From contig JBFHFS010000004.1 of the NCBI GenBank assembly GCA_041583495.1, positions 62,001 to 126,000 of the forward strand: DNA of 64,000 bases, in the 5' to 3' direction. Both the position numbers and the translations under genes were made by a program. How positions within the stretch are numbered: position 1 is the first letter of the stretch; every line of letters starts with the position of its first letter. This DNA is from JBFHFS01 sp041583495 (GTDB taxonomy: Bacteria > Bacteroidota > Bacteroidia > Bacteroidales > Marinilabiliaceae). Under the pieces are notes generated by a model, which saw only the letters and a list, made by a program, of their open reading frames with translations, was not told the origin of the DNA and did not search any database. Positions 14,961 through 23,987 of the stretch are shown in pieces.

Positions 14961-16337
14961 CTACTGCGAAGCGCCAAATTTCTCCTCCAGTTGGGCCGCC
15001 ATGGTGACTCCCTGCCGGATGCGGTCGGCGATACCGATGCCATCGCGCAGGTTACCTCCAATCATCAACCCGGGGAATTGCTCTTCCACATGGGCCACAG
15101 CCTTCAGACGTTCCCCTGTGGAAATGCCATATTGGGGGATGGCATGATGGTGGCGGAATATCTTAAAGAGATCGGGCATACAACAGGGCACCATCATCAT
15201 ACGTTCCAATTCGGGGAGCACCAGCTCTTTAATCTGTGCATCGGTCATGTCGACCACCTCAGGGTTACGCACGCCTCCCAGAAAAACCGAAAGCAGCGCT
15301 CCATTCTCCGGGGCACGGCCCTTCAGGAAAGCTGAAAGAAACAGGACGCCCAGAATGTCGCGGTGTTCCCGGTGGGGGACGAGCCCGCCAAAGGCTTTGA
15401 GGGGAATGCCCCGCCACTCTTTATATCCCACGGCAACCTGAACCACGCGTGCATAGGTGAGGTTCGAGAGGCCATCCAGTTCGTCGTGACGAAGGAAAGG
15501 CAGCAGGCTGGGCATCTCGTGAGCCCCCGTGGTGGTCACCACGATATTGGTCTCCAGGAGGTGGGATTCCCCATCCTGTTGGAAGCTGATCTTATAATGG
15601 TGATTGGTGGGGTTGATGGCAATATCGTGGCAGCCTAACTGTAACTCTTCTGGCGATAGGTTGGCGGTGAGCCCTTCAATCAGTTTGTCGAGACCCCCCG
15701 ACATGGAGAACATCTCCCTGGAGGCCTTCATCTCCCGTTCGTCTTTATGGGCCATCTGTTTGCGGATGCCTCCCTTGATGAAACTGCCATACTCCTGTTC
15801 CAGCCGATAGAGTTTGGGCAGGGCGAACCGGGTTACCAGTTTGGAGGGATCACCGGCATATATGCCCAGGATGAAGGGATCGACGGCATAATCGAGAAAG
15901 GATTTCCCCATGCGTCGTTTTACGAGCCGGTCAAGGGTCTCATCGGGGTTTTTGCCTCGTTTTCGGAATGGTTCCGTCAGCAGGCGCAGTTTATCCCTCC
16001 AGGAGAACAGAGGGGTCTTGATGCCCTCTTTTAAGCCCGAAGGTAGTGCGTGCCAGCGTCCTTCTTTCCAGATGAGCCGCCGTTTGGCCTCCTCGTTGGC
16101 CGGTTCAAGAGCGATGTCGGTCCCCAGTTCCTCAAACAGCTCGGCTACCTCGGGCCAGGAGATGATGCCCGTATTGGGGCCACTCTCAAAGACGAATCCA
16201 TTCTCCCGGTAGGTGTGGATGGCTCCGCCGGCCCGGTTTTCCCGCTCCAGAAGGATAACCTTCCAGCCTTGTTTTTTAAGATAGTGTGCGGTGGTGAGGC
16301 CCGTAAGTCCGGCCCCGATGATGACTGCCTGTTTCAT
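14961..16337 (-). CDS. hemG: Protoporphyrinogen oxidase (FAD-dependent, HemG/HemY type)
   Basis: Oxidises protoporphyrinogen IX to protoporphyrin IX, the penultimate step of heme synthesis, usually at the membrane. The 458-residue protein begins with the FAD Rossmann motif VIIGAGLTGLTTAHYLKKQG and the following ERENRAGG, has the family segment SGPNTGIISWPEV (about 53-66), and ends with the FAD-binding GLMIGGNLRDGIGIADRIRQG (about 425-445). Length fits the FAD-dependent family, not the small FMN flavodoxin-like HemG of Escherichia coli. Last gene of the block TonB receptor-permease-hemN-hemG, 119 nt after hemN. This family generally uses oxygen, which contrasts with the oxygen-independent HemN beside it. 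Confidence 0.92.
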   Translation of the reverse strand: MKQAVIIGAGLTGLTTAHYLKKQGWKVILLERENRAGGAIHTYRENGFVFESGPNTGIISWPEVAELFEELGTDIALEPANEEAKRRLIWKEGRWHALPSGLKEGIKTPLFSWRDKLRLLTEPFRKRGKNPDETLDRLVKRRMGKSFLDYAVDPFILGIYAGDPSKLVTRFALPKLYRLEQEYGSFIKGGIRKQMAHKDEREMKASREMFSMSGGLDKLIEGLTANLSPEELQLGCHDIAINPTNHHYKISFQQDGESHLLETNIVVTTTGAHEMPSLLPFLRHDELDGLSNLTYARVVQVAVGYKEWRGIPLKAFGGLVPHREHRDILGVLFLSAFLKGRAPENGALLSVFLGGVRNPEVVDMTDAQIKELVLPELERMMMVPCCMPDLFKIFRHHHAIPQYGISTGERLKAVAHVEEQFPGLMIGGNLRDGIGIADRIRQGVTMAAQLEEKFGASQ

Positions 16338-16456
16338 CCGAATATAAATAGTTTTAAATGCACGTGTTGTTGGTCCCTTTTGGTCACCAGAAATCTCTTC
16401 CTGAGAAATCCTTCGGGTTTATCAGGGGGGGCTGTGTTAAAAGGGTATTAAATGGT

Positions 16457-17827
16457 CTAAATGGTCTTTGAGAAACGTTTATCGGCCCCTTTTAGTTTAG
16501 GGTCAAAAAGTGCTGCCAGGTTTCGAATGAGGAAACGGCCTGTCTGTGAGACCTCTATGGTGTTATCCGAGAAGGATAATAATCCATCCTTAGCCAATGG
16601 AACCAGCCTGTTGGAGTCAAATCCGGTGAGGGTCCTGAGTTGGTCGGCGGGTATCCCCAATCGTTCGGCTACCTTTTCCCAGTTCAGAAAATTGTTGCAC
16701 ATTATCTCGTTGATAACCTCCCTTACGGCAATGTCAGTGGCATCGGTCCGGTACCCTCTCTCGATGGGTGGTTTGCCCTCAGTAACCGATTGGATATAGG
16801 CCGGTATGTTTTTGGTGTTTTGCGCGTAGGCGCTGTGCAGCTGGCTGATGGCCGACATGCCGAAGGCATAGACCTGTCCCGTGGTTTCGCGGGTGCAATA
16901 CCCCTGGAAGTTACGGTGCAGTTGATGGTTTTGGAGCGCTATGCTCAAAGGATCCCCGGGCAGGGCGAAATGATCCATCCCAATGGGCACATAGCCCGCT
17001 TGGGTAAGTTCCTTCCAGGCCCCTTCGAACATCGCCATCTTTTCGTCGGCACCAGGCAGCTGGTATTTCTCTAAAACGGTCTGATGGCTTTTCACCCAGG
17101 GCACGTGGGCATACGAGAAGGTGACCAGCCGGTCGGGACGGTTCTCCACGGCTTTATGGATGGCACTGACGAACGAAGCCGGGGTTTGCAGGGGTAGTCC
17201 ATAGATGAAGTCGAGGTTAACCGAGGCACCGCCCTCTCTTAGTTGGGTGGCAAGCTCTTCTACCGGGAGTACCGATGGAGCCCGGTGAACGGCCTCGAGT
17301 ACCTTGGTGTCAAAATCCTGGATGCCCAGGCTGATGCGGTTGAATCCCAACTTAAGTAACCGGTCGAGGTATTCGCGTGTGAGATAAGCCGGGTTGCACT
17401 CCATGGCGGTCTCCGTGTGGGGGCCTATGCTGAAGAGCCGGTTGATGGTGTTCATGATCTTCTCCACCTGGCCTATCTCCAGCGCGTTGGGGGTGCCTCC
17501 TCCCCAGTGAATCTGGGTGACCGGCCGGGAGGTGTCCAGACGGGCAGCAATCATCTCAATTTCTTTGATCAGCGCATCGATGTAGCGTTGGATGAGCGAT
17601 TGATTCTGAGAGATGTGGGTGGTGCAGCCACAATAGAGGCACAGCTGCGGACAAAAGGGAATGTGGATATAGAGCGAGATGGCTGCCGGAGTCTCCTGGT
17701 TCGACGCTTCAATGGCTTTTAGGTAATCCTTTCCGGTGAATTCGGTGTGAAAAAAGCTGGCCGGCGGATAGCTGGTGTAGCGGGGGAGTGCCTGGTTGTA
17801 TTTGGCAAGTAATTGGTGGTCAATCAT
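16457..17827 (-). CDS. hemN: Oxygen-independent coproporphyrinogen III oxidase
   Basis: Radical SAM enzyme that decarboxylates coproporphyrinogen III to protoporphyrinogen IX without oxygen. The 456-residue protein has the HemN start (RYTSYPPASFF, residues 16-26), the cluster motif CPQLCLYC (C59, C63, C66) and the extra C68 that separates true HemN from HemW. The SAM-binding HWGGGTPN follows near 110, and the C-terminal HemN domain starts around 360. It begins inside the last codon of the upstream permease gene (4-bp overlap), implying coupled expression. Confidence 0.95.
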   Translation of the reverse strand: MIDHQLLAKYNQALPRYTSYPPASFFHTEFTGKDYLKAIEASNQETPAAISLYIHIPFCPQLCLYCGCTTHISQNQSLIQRYIDALIKEIEMIAARLDTSRPVTQIHWGGGTPNALEIGQVEKIMNTINRLFSIGPHTETAMECNPAYLTREYLDRLLKLGFNRISLGIQDFDTKVLEAVHRAPSVLPVEELATQLREGGASVNLDFIYGLPLQTPASFVSAIHKAVENRPDRLVTFSYAHVPWVKSHQTVLEKYQLPGADEKMAMFEGAWKELTQAGYVPIGMDHFALPGDPLSIALQNHQLHRNFQGYCTRETTGQVYAFGMSAISQLHSAYAQNTKNIPAYIQSVTEGKPPIERGYRTDATDIAVREVINEIMCNNFLNWEKVAERLGIPADQLRTLTGFDSNRLVPLAKDGLLSFSDNTIEVSQTGRFLIRNLAALFDPKLKGADKRFSKTI

Positions 17828-19023
17828 CGTGTTACGGCTTTTTTATAGAGGGTTAACGAGAGTAGTACTATCCCGAGGGCAATGACGGATTCTATCATAA
17901 ACATCCTATGGTAGCCAAACGTATTGGCCACTTTGCTTAGGACAATGGTCAGGATGAGGCTGCTTAAATGAGTGATTACAATCTGGATGGTAAAATCGGT
18001 GCCCTCCAGCCCGGGGCGCACTTTATCCATGGCTACGGTATAGATAAACACCGATGACATGCCATAGGTTCCCCATACCAGGGTGCTGGCGGCGTAGATG
18101 GCCCATAAGGGCACCTGTCCATGCATCTGCCAAACAAAGAAAAGGGTGGAGGTCAACCCCATCAACGCAATAATCAGGAGGCTGGCCGGCCGGCGAATAC
18201 GTCGGATAAAGAACCCGGCGAGTAAGGAGGAGAGGGCGCCTATGGCGGTCCCAAAAATCCCCGAGATCACGCCTATCTCCTTGACGGAATAGCCCTGGTC
18301 AACCATAAAGGGCTTGAACATGGAGAGCAGTCCGATGATGCCGGCATAGAAGGTCGACAGCAACATGAGATGTCTCAGTTTTCCTTTTTGAAGAAAGAAG
18401 CTGAATCCGTCGTTCCAGTGGGGCTTGCGCCTGGGGGTTGTGGCCGGCTTCTCCAGGGGGAGTTTGTGAACCGTGACGGGCAGAAGCGCCATGGTTACCA
18501 AAAAAGCCAGAAGCAATAGCAGCGCTTGCCAGCCAATGTAATAGTAGGCCATCAACAGCACCCCGCTACCAATGGTGGTTCCCAAAAAACTACCGCCCGA
18601 CTGCATGCTGTTGCCCATGCTTCGTTCCTCTGTCTTCAGGGTGAGGATGGCAAAAGCATCGGTGGCAATATCCTGGGTGCCTGAAGCCAGAAAGGCCAGA
18701 ACCACCAGAATTATGATGGTGGTAAAGTCGGTTTGCAGGTTAAAAAAGCTGATGGATATGATGATGAGCGCATAGAAAATCTCGGCCCCCAGTATCCAAC
18801 GGCGGTAATGCTTGCGCGTGGGGCTGGTGTGATCGATCATGGGGGCCCACAAAAACTTTAAAATCCAGGGTATCTTAATCAGCTGAATCAAACCAATGGA
18901 GGTAAGCGAGTAAGCTTCCTGGCGCATGATGACCGGAACCACCGTTGAGAAAAAACTCATGGGGATGGACTGGGCCAGATATAAACTCAGGAGGGTGCCG
19001 TATTTTTTTAGGGATGAGGCCAT
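17824..19023 (-). CDS. MFS permease of the AmpG/RhtX/FptX (PAT) type
   Basis: Inner-membrane transporter with about twelve membrane segments in 399 residues; the first segment is TLLSLYLAQSIPMSFFSTVV. The stretch IKIPWILKFLWAPMIDH (about 45-63) is the hallmark of the PAT subgroup, which includes AmpG (muropeptides) and the single-subunit siderophore permeases RhtX and FptX. A cytoplasmic loop follows segment 6 (about 190-215). It sits between a TonB-dependent receptor (7 nt) and hemN (4-bp overlap), so the cargo is more likely an iron or porphyrin compound than muropeptide. The specific substrate cannot be read from the sequence. Confidence 0.85.
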   Translation of the reverse strand: MASSLKKYGTLLSLYLAQSIPMSFFSTVVPVIMRQEAYSLTSIGLIQLIKIPWILKFLWAPMIDHTSPTRKHYRRWILGAEIFYALIIISISFFNLQTDFTTIIILVVLAFLASGTQDIATDAFAILTLKTEERSMGNSMQSGGSFLGTTIGSGVLLMAYYYIGWQALLLLLAFLVTMALLPVTVHKLPLEKPATTPRRKPHWNDGFSFFLQKGKLRHLMLLSTFYAGIIGLLSMFKPFMVDQGYSVKEIGVISGIFGTAIGALSSLLAGFFIRRIRRPASLLIIALMGLTSTLFFVWQMHGQVPLWAIYAASTLVWGTYGMSSVFIYTVAMDKVRPGLEGTDFTIQIVITHLSSLILTIVLSKVANTFGYHRMFMIESVIALGIVLLSLTLYKKAVTR

Positions 19024-19030
19024 GTAAGTG

Positions 19031-21148
19031 TTAAAAGGTCATTTTTATTTGGGTGCCAAAAACTGCCGGGACCCCTTTTTGCGCATACTCGTTGCCCAGG
19101 GCGGTAAACCGGAAGACCTGGTAGTTGCTGTTTAAGATGTTTTTGGCCCAGAAGGTGAGCTCTATCTTTTTCCACCATAAGGTGGCCGATCCGTTTAGTA
19201 AACCATAATAGTTTTGATATGAACTGTTTTCATCACTCCAGTAGAGCTTGCCTATCCCCTGATAGTTGAGGTTAAGGGTGGCTTTTTCAAGCCACCGTTT
19301 TTTTACGGGAAGGATTATGTTTTGACCTATGTAGAGGGTCGTCCTGGGTGCGTAAGGCAGGTAGTTGCCCGACAGGTCGGTGGAGTCGTTTTTCTGATAT
19401 TCCAAAAATACAGCCCGGGTATTACCTATATTAACATTGGTTTCGAGATAGGCGTTGGGTCGGAAACTGACTTCTGCTTCCAGCCCCCGGCTCTCCGATC
19501 GCCCTGCATTGGTGAGCATGGAGCCCTGCCCGCTGGGAACGGGCTGATAGATCTGCTGATTTTTCCAGTCGATATAAAAGCCTGTGAGGCTGAAGCGGAC
19601 ACTGTTAAAGAGCCATTTTGACTTGATGCCGGCTTCGTAATTCCAGCTCTGCTCGGCATCGAATATCTGGTCTTCGGGCCGCTCAAAGGTGCTGTTAAAA
19701 CCCCCTGTCTTGTAGCCTTTGGTTAACGATAGGTAGGCGTTTAGCTTGTCGTTCAGTTGGTAGTCGAGGGTCAGCCGCGGCAGCACCTGAGTGAAGTGCA
19801 TCTGCGAATCGGTACTGTCTACCGGCGTTACCACCTCATTGACTTTTTTGTCATAGTAGTAATCCTGGGTGGCTTTTTCCCAGTCGAGTCGAAGGCCGGC
19901 CGTGAGCGAGAGATTCTCTGTCATCACATCTTTAAAGGTGGTTTGAGTAAAGGCCGCCAACCCCATGTTAAGGTGTTCGTAGCTTTTCCTGATAAGGGTC
20001 GACTGGGTGGCTCCCAATCCCACGTTTACGGTTTTGTCCAGTTTCTGATGAAAGCCAAATACCCCGGCTACCAGCTCCAGTTGCTCCTTCTTGAGGGTTG
20101 CCGTAAATTCCTGGGAAAAGATGTATTGGGTTTGTGGTTGAGACACAAGGTACAGAGGGTCGGGCGTGAAATCCTGATCGATGGTTTGCTCGTCATCGAT
20201 GTATTGCCCGCTGGAGGTGGAACGCAGGGTGAGTTCGCCCATGTTCAGGCTGTTTACCACCCCTGCATTGGCCAGATTGCGGTAATAGGAGCTGGGGTCG
20301 TTGTAGTTAACAGGTTGAAGCTGTCCTGTTTCCGGGTCGATCAGCCCGTAGGGATAGCCGTTTTGATCGCTGTTTTCGTAAGAAAGCAACAGGTCGGTAT
20401 CGAATTTTTCGTTCCAGCGATGTACCAGCCTCAGACGCCCATTGTACGCATTCAGCTCGTCGGCCGTTTGGTTGGTGTACAGGTTCTTAAAATAGCCGTC
20501 GCGATGATTGGCCCGACCACTTACCTGAAGGTCGGTTTTGGAGGAGAGGGGTTGGTTAAACTGCAGATTAAAAACCCTGGATCCATAATTTCCTGTTCCG
20601 GCAGCCGCGATAACGGGGGGGGCATCATGAGGCCCCTGCGTAAATACCGAGATAAGTCCGCCCATGTTGTTGCGCCCAAACATAGTGCCCTGAGGCCCCC
20701 TCAAAACCTCGATACGCTCAATGTCGAAAAACTCAAAGTCGAACGACGATTTATCGAACTGGGGAATGTAATCCACATAAAGGCCAATGGCCGGGTTGTT
20801 GATGCGTGAGCCAATGCCCCGGATGTAGATGGGGGTGGTGAGTTTGGATCCATAGGAGGGCATGTATAGGTTGGGCACCCGGCTGGTAAGATCCGTCAGA
20901 CCGTTGATCTGTTCCTGCTCGACCTGAGCCGTGGGCACCAGGCTGGTCGAGATAGGCAGTTGCTGAAGAGGACGCTGGTCGCGGGCACTCTTTATAAGTA
21001 CTTCACCCAAAAATACTGTGGGGAAGTTAACGCTGTCTAGCGAAACCAAAATGTGGGCGCTCTCTCCCTCGGTTTGGGCCCGGAGGGGGCAGGTGAAAAA
21101 AGAAAAAAACAGAAGAGATGAAAAAATATATCGGATTAATTGTCTCAT
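19031..21148 (-). CDS. TonB-dependent outer-membrane receptor
   Basis: Energised outer-membrane transporter. From the methionine at 21148 the protein is 705 residues: signal peptide (MRQLIRYIFSSLLFFSFFTC, cleavage near LRAQ), a plug domain (about 40-190) with the motifs PIYIRGIGSRI, IERIEVLRGPQGTMFGRNNM and GGLISVFTQ, and a beta-barrel ending in QIKMTF with the terminal aromatic residue. An in-frame start exists at 21241, but it would put 31 residues before a good signal peptide, so 21148 is preferred. There is no carboxypeptidase-like N-terminal repeat and no SusD partner, so it is the iron/cofactor type rather than a polysaccharide SusC. Its partners are the permease, hemN and hemG. Confidence 0.92.
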   Translation of the reverse strand: MRQLIRYIFSSLLFFSFFTCPLRAQTEGESAHILVSLDSVNFPTVFLGEVLIKSARDQRPLQQLPISTSLVPTAQVEQEQINGLTDLTSRVPNLYMPSYGSKLTTPIYIRGIGSRINNPAIGLYVDYIPQFDKSSFDFEFFDIERIEVLRGPQGTMFGRNNMGGLISVFTQGPHDAPPVIAAAGTGNYGSRVFNLQFNQPLSSKTDLQVSGRANHRDGYFKNLYTNQTADELNAYNGRLRLVHRWNEKFDTDLLLSYENSDQNGYPYGLIDPETGQLQPVNYNDPSSYYRNLANAGVVNSLNMGELTLRSTSSGQYIDDEQTIDQDFTPDPLYLVSQPQTQYIFSQEFTATLKKEQLELVAGVFGFHQKLDKTVNVGLGATQSTLIRKSYEHLNMGLAAFTQTTFKDVMTENLSLTAGLRLDWEKATQDYYYDKKVNEVVTPVDSTDSQMHFTQVLPRLTLDYQLNDKLNAYLSLTKGYKTGGFNSTFERPEDQIFDAEQSWNYEAGIKSKWLFNSVRFSLTGFYIDWKNQQIYQPVPSGQGSMLTNAGRSESRGLEAEVSFRPNAYLETNVNIGNTRAVFLEYQKNDSTDLSGNYLPYAPRTTLYIGQNIILPVKKRWLEKATLNLNYQGIGKLYWSDENSSYQNYYGLLNGSATLWWKKIELTFWAKNILNSNYQVFRFTALGNEYAQKGVPAVFGTQIKMTF

Positions 21149-21851
21149 TTTATGGTAAATGGTAAATCGTGAACAGATGGGTAGATTCATCTGCCTCCTG
21201 TAAAGATAGGCGAATAAAGATTGATAGGTGGTAAAGTTCACCTTTTCGTGAGTTCCCGGCCGCCGGGCATTGCCTCTCTAATCCTTTTTCGTTGGGAGTA
21301 GATGGTCTTTTCCTGTCAGCCTGGATTAACCCCGTACGGGGGGAGGCCGGTTGGAAAGGTTGCTGTAGAGAAAGGGTTCTCTTATCAGAAAAGGATTCTC
21401 CGGAGCCTTTAACAAGAGCTTCGATAGAAGGTCAAAGGCACCCGTCAGATGGGTGCATCCGGTGTGAAAGCCTTGAATGGGTTGTACGTAAAAAGTGTTG
21501 GATGAAGCCCGTCTTTCTACTGAAGGGAACTCTTGGTAGCAGGGGCGTTCACAAATTACCACACCATCCTGTACACCGGCGTAATCTTCATCTGCACTGT
21601 TTGTTAAAAACGACAACAGATAAAACGACACAAGCAGGATGTAGGGTAAATGCGTGGTGAAAAGACCCAGTTGAAACATCTTTTTTACAACTAATTACAA
21701 GATGCTCAAAAGTAGTAATAAAAAATGGCTCCTCTGGTATCGATGCCATTTTTTTGGCGAAATAGTGATTTAAACCCTTCCTATCAACGTTATTTTCTGT
21801 GGATTAGGTTATCTCTCTTCGTTCTTTTGCAGATTTTTAGTGGCGGCCTGC
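21149..21851. other. Gene-free stretch between the hem and mevalonate blocks
   Basis: About 700 bp. Open frames here show no family resemblance. It contains a small hairpin at 21172-21196 (CAGATG..CATCTG) before the receptor gene, an inverted repeat GCACCC/GGGTGC at about 21438-21455, CCCCGTACGGGG at 21331-21342 and a terminator at 21720-21755. I compared the minus strand by eye with cobalamin and TPP riboswitch cores and did not find the conserved boxes. Confidence 0.5.
21720..21755 (-). terminator. Terminator downstream of the mevalonate operon
   Basis: AAAAAATGGC (21720-21729) pairs with GCCATTTTTT (21745-21754) around a 15-nt loop; A/T runs on both sides make it usable in either direction. 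It lies about 97 bp beyond the mevalonate kinase stop codon. Confidence 0.65.
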
Positions 21852-22850
21852 TTAAATGGTTGGGGCCTCCTCTTCCCATCTGTCCTGATAAACGGGGATT
21901 ATCTCCAGGTCATTGGCGCCCATCTTCTCTTTTACCAGCTTGTAATTCCTTGTAAAGCCCAGGACGAATCCACCGCCACCCGATCCGCATAACTTGAGAT
22001 AATATTCATCGGTTTTGATCCCCTCTGCCCACCAGGGCGCGATGGATGACGGTATCATTTTGGTAAGGTGATTGAGCTGAACCTCAGAGAGTGTTTTAAG
22101 ATGTTGAAAGAAGTTGGTAATGTCATTGTTTATCAAGGCTTTGATACACTGGTTGTTCAGTGGGGTCAATTCATTGTCGATAACCTTTTGGAAGGTTTCA
22201 TTGGTGTTGTAGTTGTTCATGAAGAAATCCACCAGGGGTGCCGTTTTCCAGGGTTTACCGCTGTTGAGCAGGAAAATGGTGTTGTCCGCCATCTTGTCGT
22301 AGGGGGGGATGCCAACCGGTTCGATGTATTGCAGGTCTTTGAGAAGCAGGGGATGTTTCAGGTAGCAGATCAGGGGGTCGATGCCCGAACTGGTGCCATG
22401 AAAATAGGATTCGAGCTGTGCCAGTTGCATTTTTAACTTTTTGATGTGGTCGACCGACGATTTGGTGTTAACCTTCTTTTCTTCCTTTACATATTTGTCG
22501 TAGAGGGCCGCCACCAGGGCTCCGCTGCTTCCCAGTCCATAGCCTTCAGGAATGGTCGACTCGAAGTATAACCCCTCTTCCAGATCCTGTTTCATCAGGG
22601 AGGTGTTGAACCTACAAAGGATCGCGTCGTTCGATTTCAGACGATCCAAATAGTTCCAGTACTCTCTGAGTTGACGGTTCGAATGCCGGGCAAAATCAAG
22701 ATTGGTATATCGGTTCTTATTAATGAAAGCCAGCTCTCCGTTAAAGTGCCCATAGGGAATGGTGAGCCCCATCGAACCCTTCAGGATGCTGTACTCTCCA
22801 AAGAGCATTATTTTTGAATAGAATATTCCGGTTGGTTTCTCTTTTTTCAT
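21852..22850 (-). CDS. mvk: Mevalonate kinase (GHMP family)
   Basis: Phosphorylates mevalonate to 5-phosphomevalonate. Starting at MKKEKPTGIFYSK (22850; an upstream in-frame start at 22901 adds 17 unlikely residues) the product is 332 residues. GHMP signatures are visible: FYSKIMLFGEYSIL near the N-terminus, the ATP loop PEGYGLGSSGALVAAL (about 100-116), and the C-terminal LCGSGGGGFVLGF. The segment ESYFHGTSSGIDPLICYL (about 147-165) matches mevalonate kinases, which carry the catalytic aspartate there. Last gene of the fni-mvaA-kinase-mvaD-mvk run, so the neighbours support mevalonate as substrate over galactose or homoserine. Confidence 0.88.
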   Translation of the reverse strand: MKKEKPTGIFYSKIMLFGEYSILKGSMGLTIPYGHFNGELAFINKNRYTNLDFARHSNRQLREYWNYLDRLKSNDAILCRFNTSLMKQDLEEGLYFESTIPEGYGLGSSGALVAALYDKYVKEEKKVNTKSSVDHIKKLKMQLAQLESYFHGTSSGIDPLICYLKHPLLLKDLQYIEPVGIPPYDKMADNTIFLLNSGKPWKTAPLVDFFMNNYNTNETFQKVIDNELTPLNNQCIKALINNDITNFFQHLKTLSEVQLNHLTKMIPSSIAPWWAEGIKTDEYYLKLCGSGGGGFVLGFTRNYKLVKEKMGANDLEIIPVYQDRWEEEAPTI

Positions 22851-22928
22851 CCGAAAATCATTGTTGTTATTGCCGTAAATAGTTTTTGGGATATTTCCCA
22901 ACGAGCATGGTTGTTATGTTTTTAAATA

Positions 22929-23987
22929 TCAGATGTTTGGCTTGTTGGTTTTCCTGGCAGGACCCGGCCCCACCTGATCTTCAATAATTTTTTGGTCCTC
23001 GCAAAGGGGCAGAAGGGCTTCCGAGATCCACCTTTTTATGGGGGTGGCCTGCTCATCCGGGTAAAGTAAATGCAGGTTTGGGCCGGCATCCAGACTGAAT
23101 CCCAGAGGGAGTCCACTTTCTTTGCGAAAGGTCTTCACCCGGTTGATGGCTTCAAGTGTATTGGGCTGAAGTAAGGTGTACCCCGGCGTGCCGCTCATCA
23201 TCAGGGCATGAAGGGACAAGGCCTCGGTTTCGGCAAGCTCAATAAAGGCATCAACATCCCCCGCTTCAAGATAATCCATCAGTGCCAGGGCATGCTTCCG
23301 GGCTTGTTGAAGGCGCCCTGCCCTATAGGGGTGGTGGTGCATGAGCCGGTGACCCTCACTGCTGCTGACGCGCTTCGATTGGCTGCTGATGATCAGGATG
23401 TCGTCGTGTAAATCATGAAAGACCGGCGCCGGGGTGATGGGTACAGGTACCGCATAGTTATCCGAGCTTTCGGGAAACTCTTCCATCCGGCCCCACAGGT
23501 TCCACCCTCCGTATACCGATCGGGCCGCACTGCCCGAGCCCAGCCGGGCCAGGCTTGAGGCCAATGGCAGGTCTATGGTCGCTGTCCCTGAAAGCTGACC
23601 CTCCAGATCAACCAGACATAAGGCCAGCGCACTCATCGAACTGGCCGAGGAGGCAATGCCGCTGCTGTGTGGAAAACTGTTGCGACTCTCTATGGTCAGG
23701 AAAAAGTTATGAAGGTGCGGCAGCAACGGGAGGGCGAGGTCTAGAAAACTTTTGATTTTAGGCTCAAATGAGGGTTGTTCCCTTCCTCCTAAACAAAACT
23801 TAAAGCCTCCCCCCGTATGGGGTGTGATGCCTACACTGGTGGTGGTTACAGCCCTCGAAAGGGTAAAGCTGACCGAGGCATTTTCCGGTATCTGAACCTC
23901 CCTTTTCCCCCAATATTTCACAATGGCAAGGTTGGAGGGACTCTCCCATGAGGTGGTTAATATGGTTTCAGGGGGTGATTGAGCCAT
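22929..23987 (-). CDS. mvaD: Diphosphomevalonate decarboxylase
   Basis: Converts mevalonate 5-diphosphate to isopentenyl diphosphate with ATP. The 352-residue product has the family start ESPSNLAIVKYWGKREVQIP (lysine of KYWGK conserved), the GHMP loop FPHSSGIASSASSMSALAL (about 105-123), ARLGSGSAARSVYGG (about 145-160) and the C-terminal SLDAGPNLHLL holding the catalytic aspartate. It overlaps the upstream GHMP kinase by 20 bp, so the pair is probably translationally coupled. Confidence 0.93.
   Translation of the reverse strand: MAQSPPETILTTSWESPSNLAIVKYWGKREVQIPENASVSFTLSRAVTTTSVGITPHTGGGFKFCLGGREQPSFEPKIKSFLDLALPLLPHLHNFFLTIESRNSFPHSSGIASSASSMSALALCLVDLEGQLSGTATIDLPLASSLARLGSGSAARSVYGGWNLWGRMEEFPESSDNYAVPVPITPAPVFHDLHDDILIISSQSKRVSSSEGHRLMHHHPYRAGRLQQARKHALALMDYLEAGDVDAFIELAETEALSLHALMMSGTPGYTLLQPNTLEAINRVKTFRKESGLPLGFSLDAGPNLHLLYPDEQATPIKRWISEALLPLCEDQKIIEDQVGPGPARKTNKPNI

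Noticed and set aside
16457..17827. HemW (heme chaperone) rather than HemN
   Set aside because: The fourth cysteine (CPQLCLYCGC) and the RYTSYP N-terminus are specific to true HemN.
19757..20809. 350-codon open frame on the plus strand
   Set aside because: It lies entirely antisense to the TonB-dependent receptor, whose motifs are unambiguous, and shows no family resemblance.
21292..21679. Overlapping open frames of about 120 codons on both strands
   Set aside because: Neither product resembles a known family, composition is unlike neighbouring genes, and no promoter or RBS supports them.
21242..21700. Possible cobalamin or TPP riboswitch upstream of the TonB receptor
   Set aside because: Several short hairpins are present, but the conserved boxes (for example GCCACTG, or CTGAGA with the ACCTGAT core) were not found on the minus strand.
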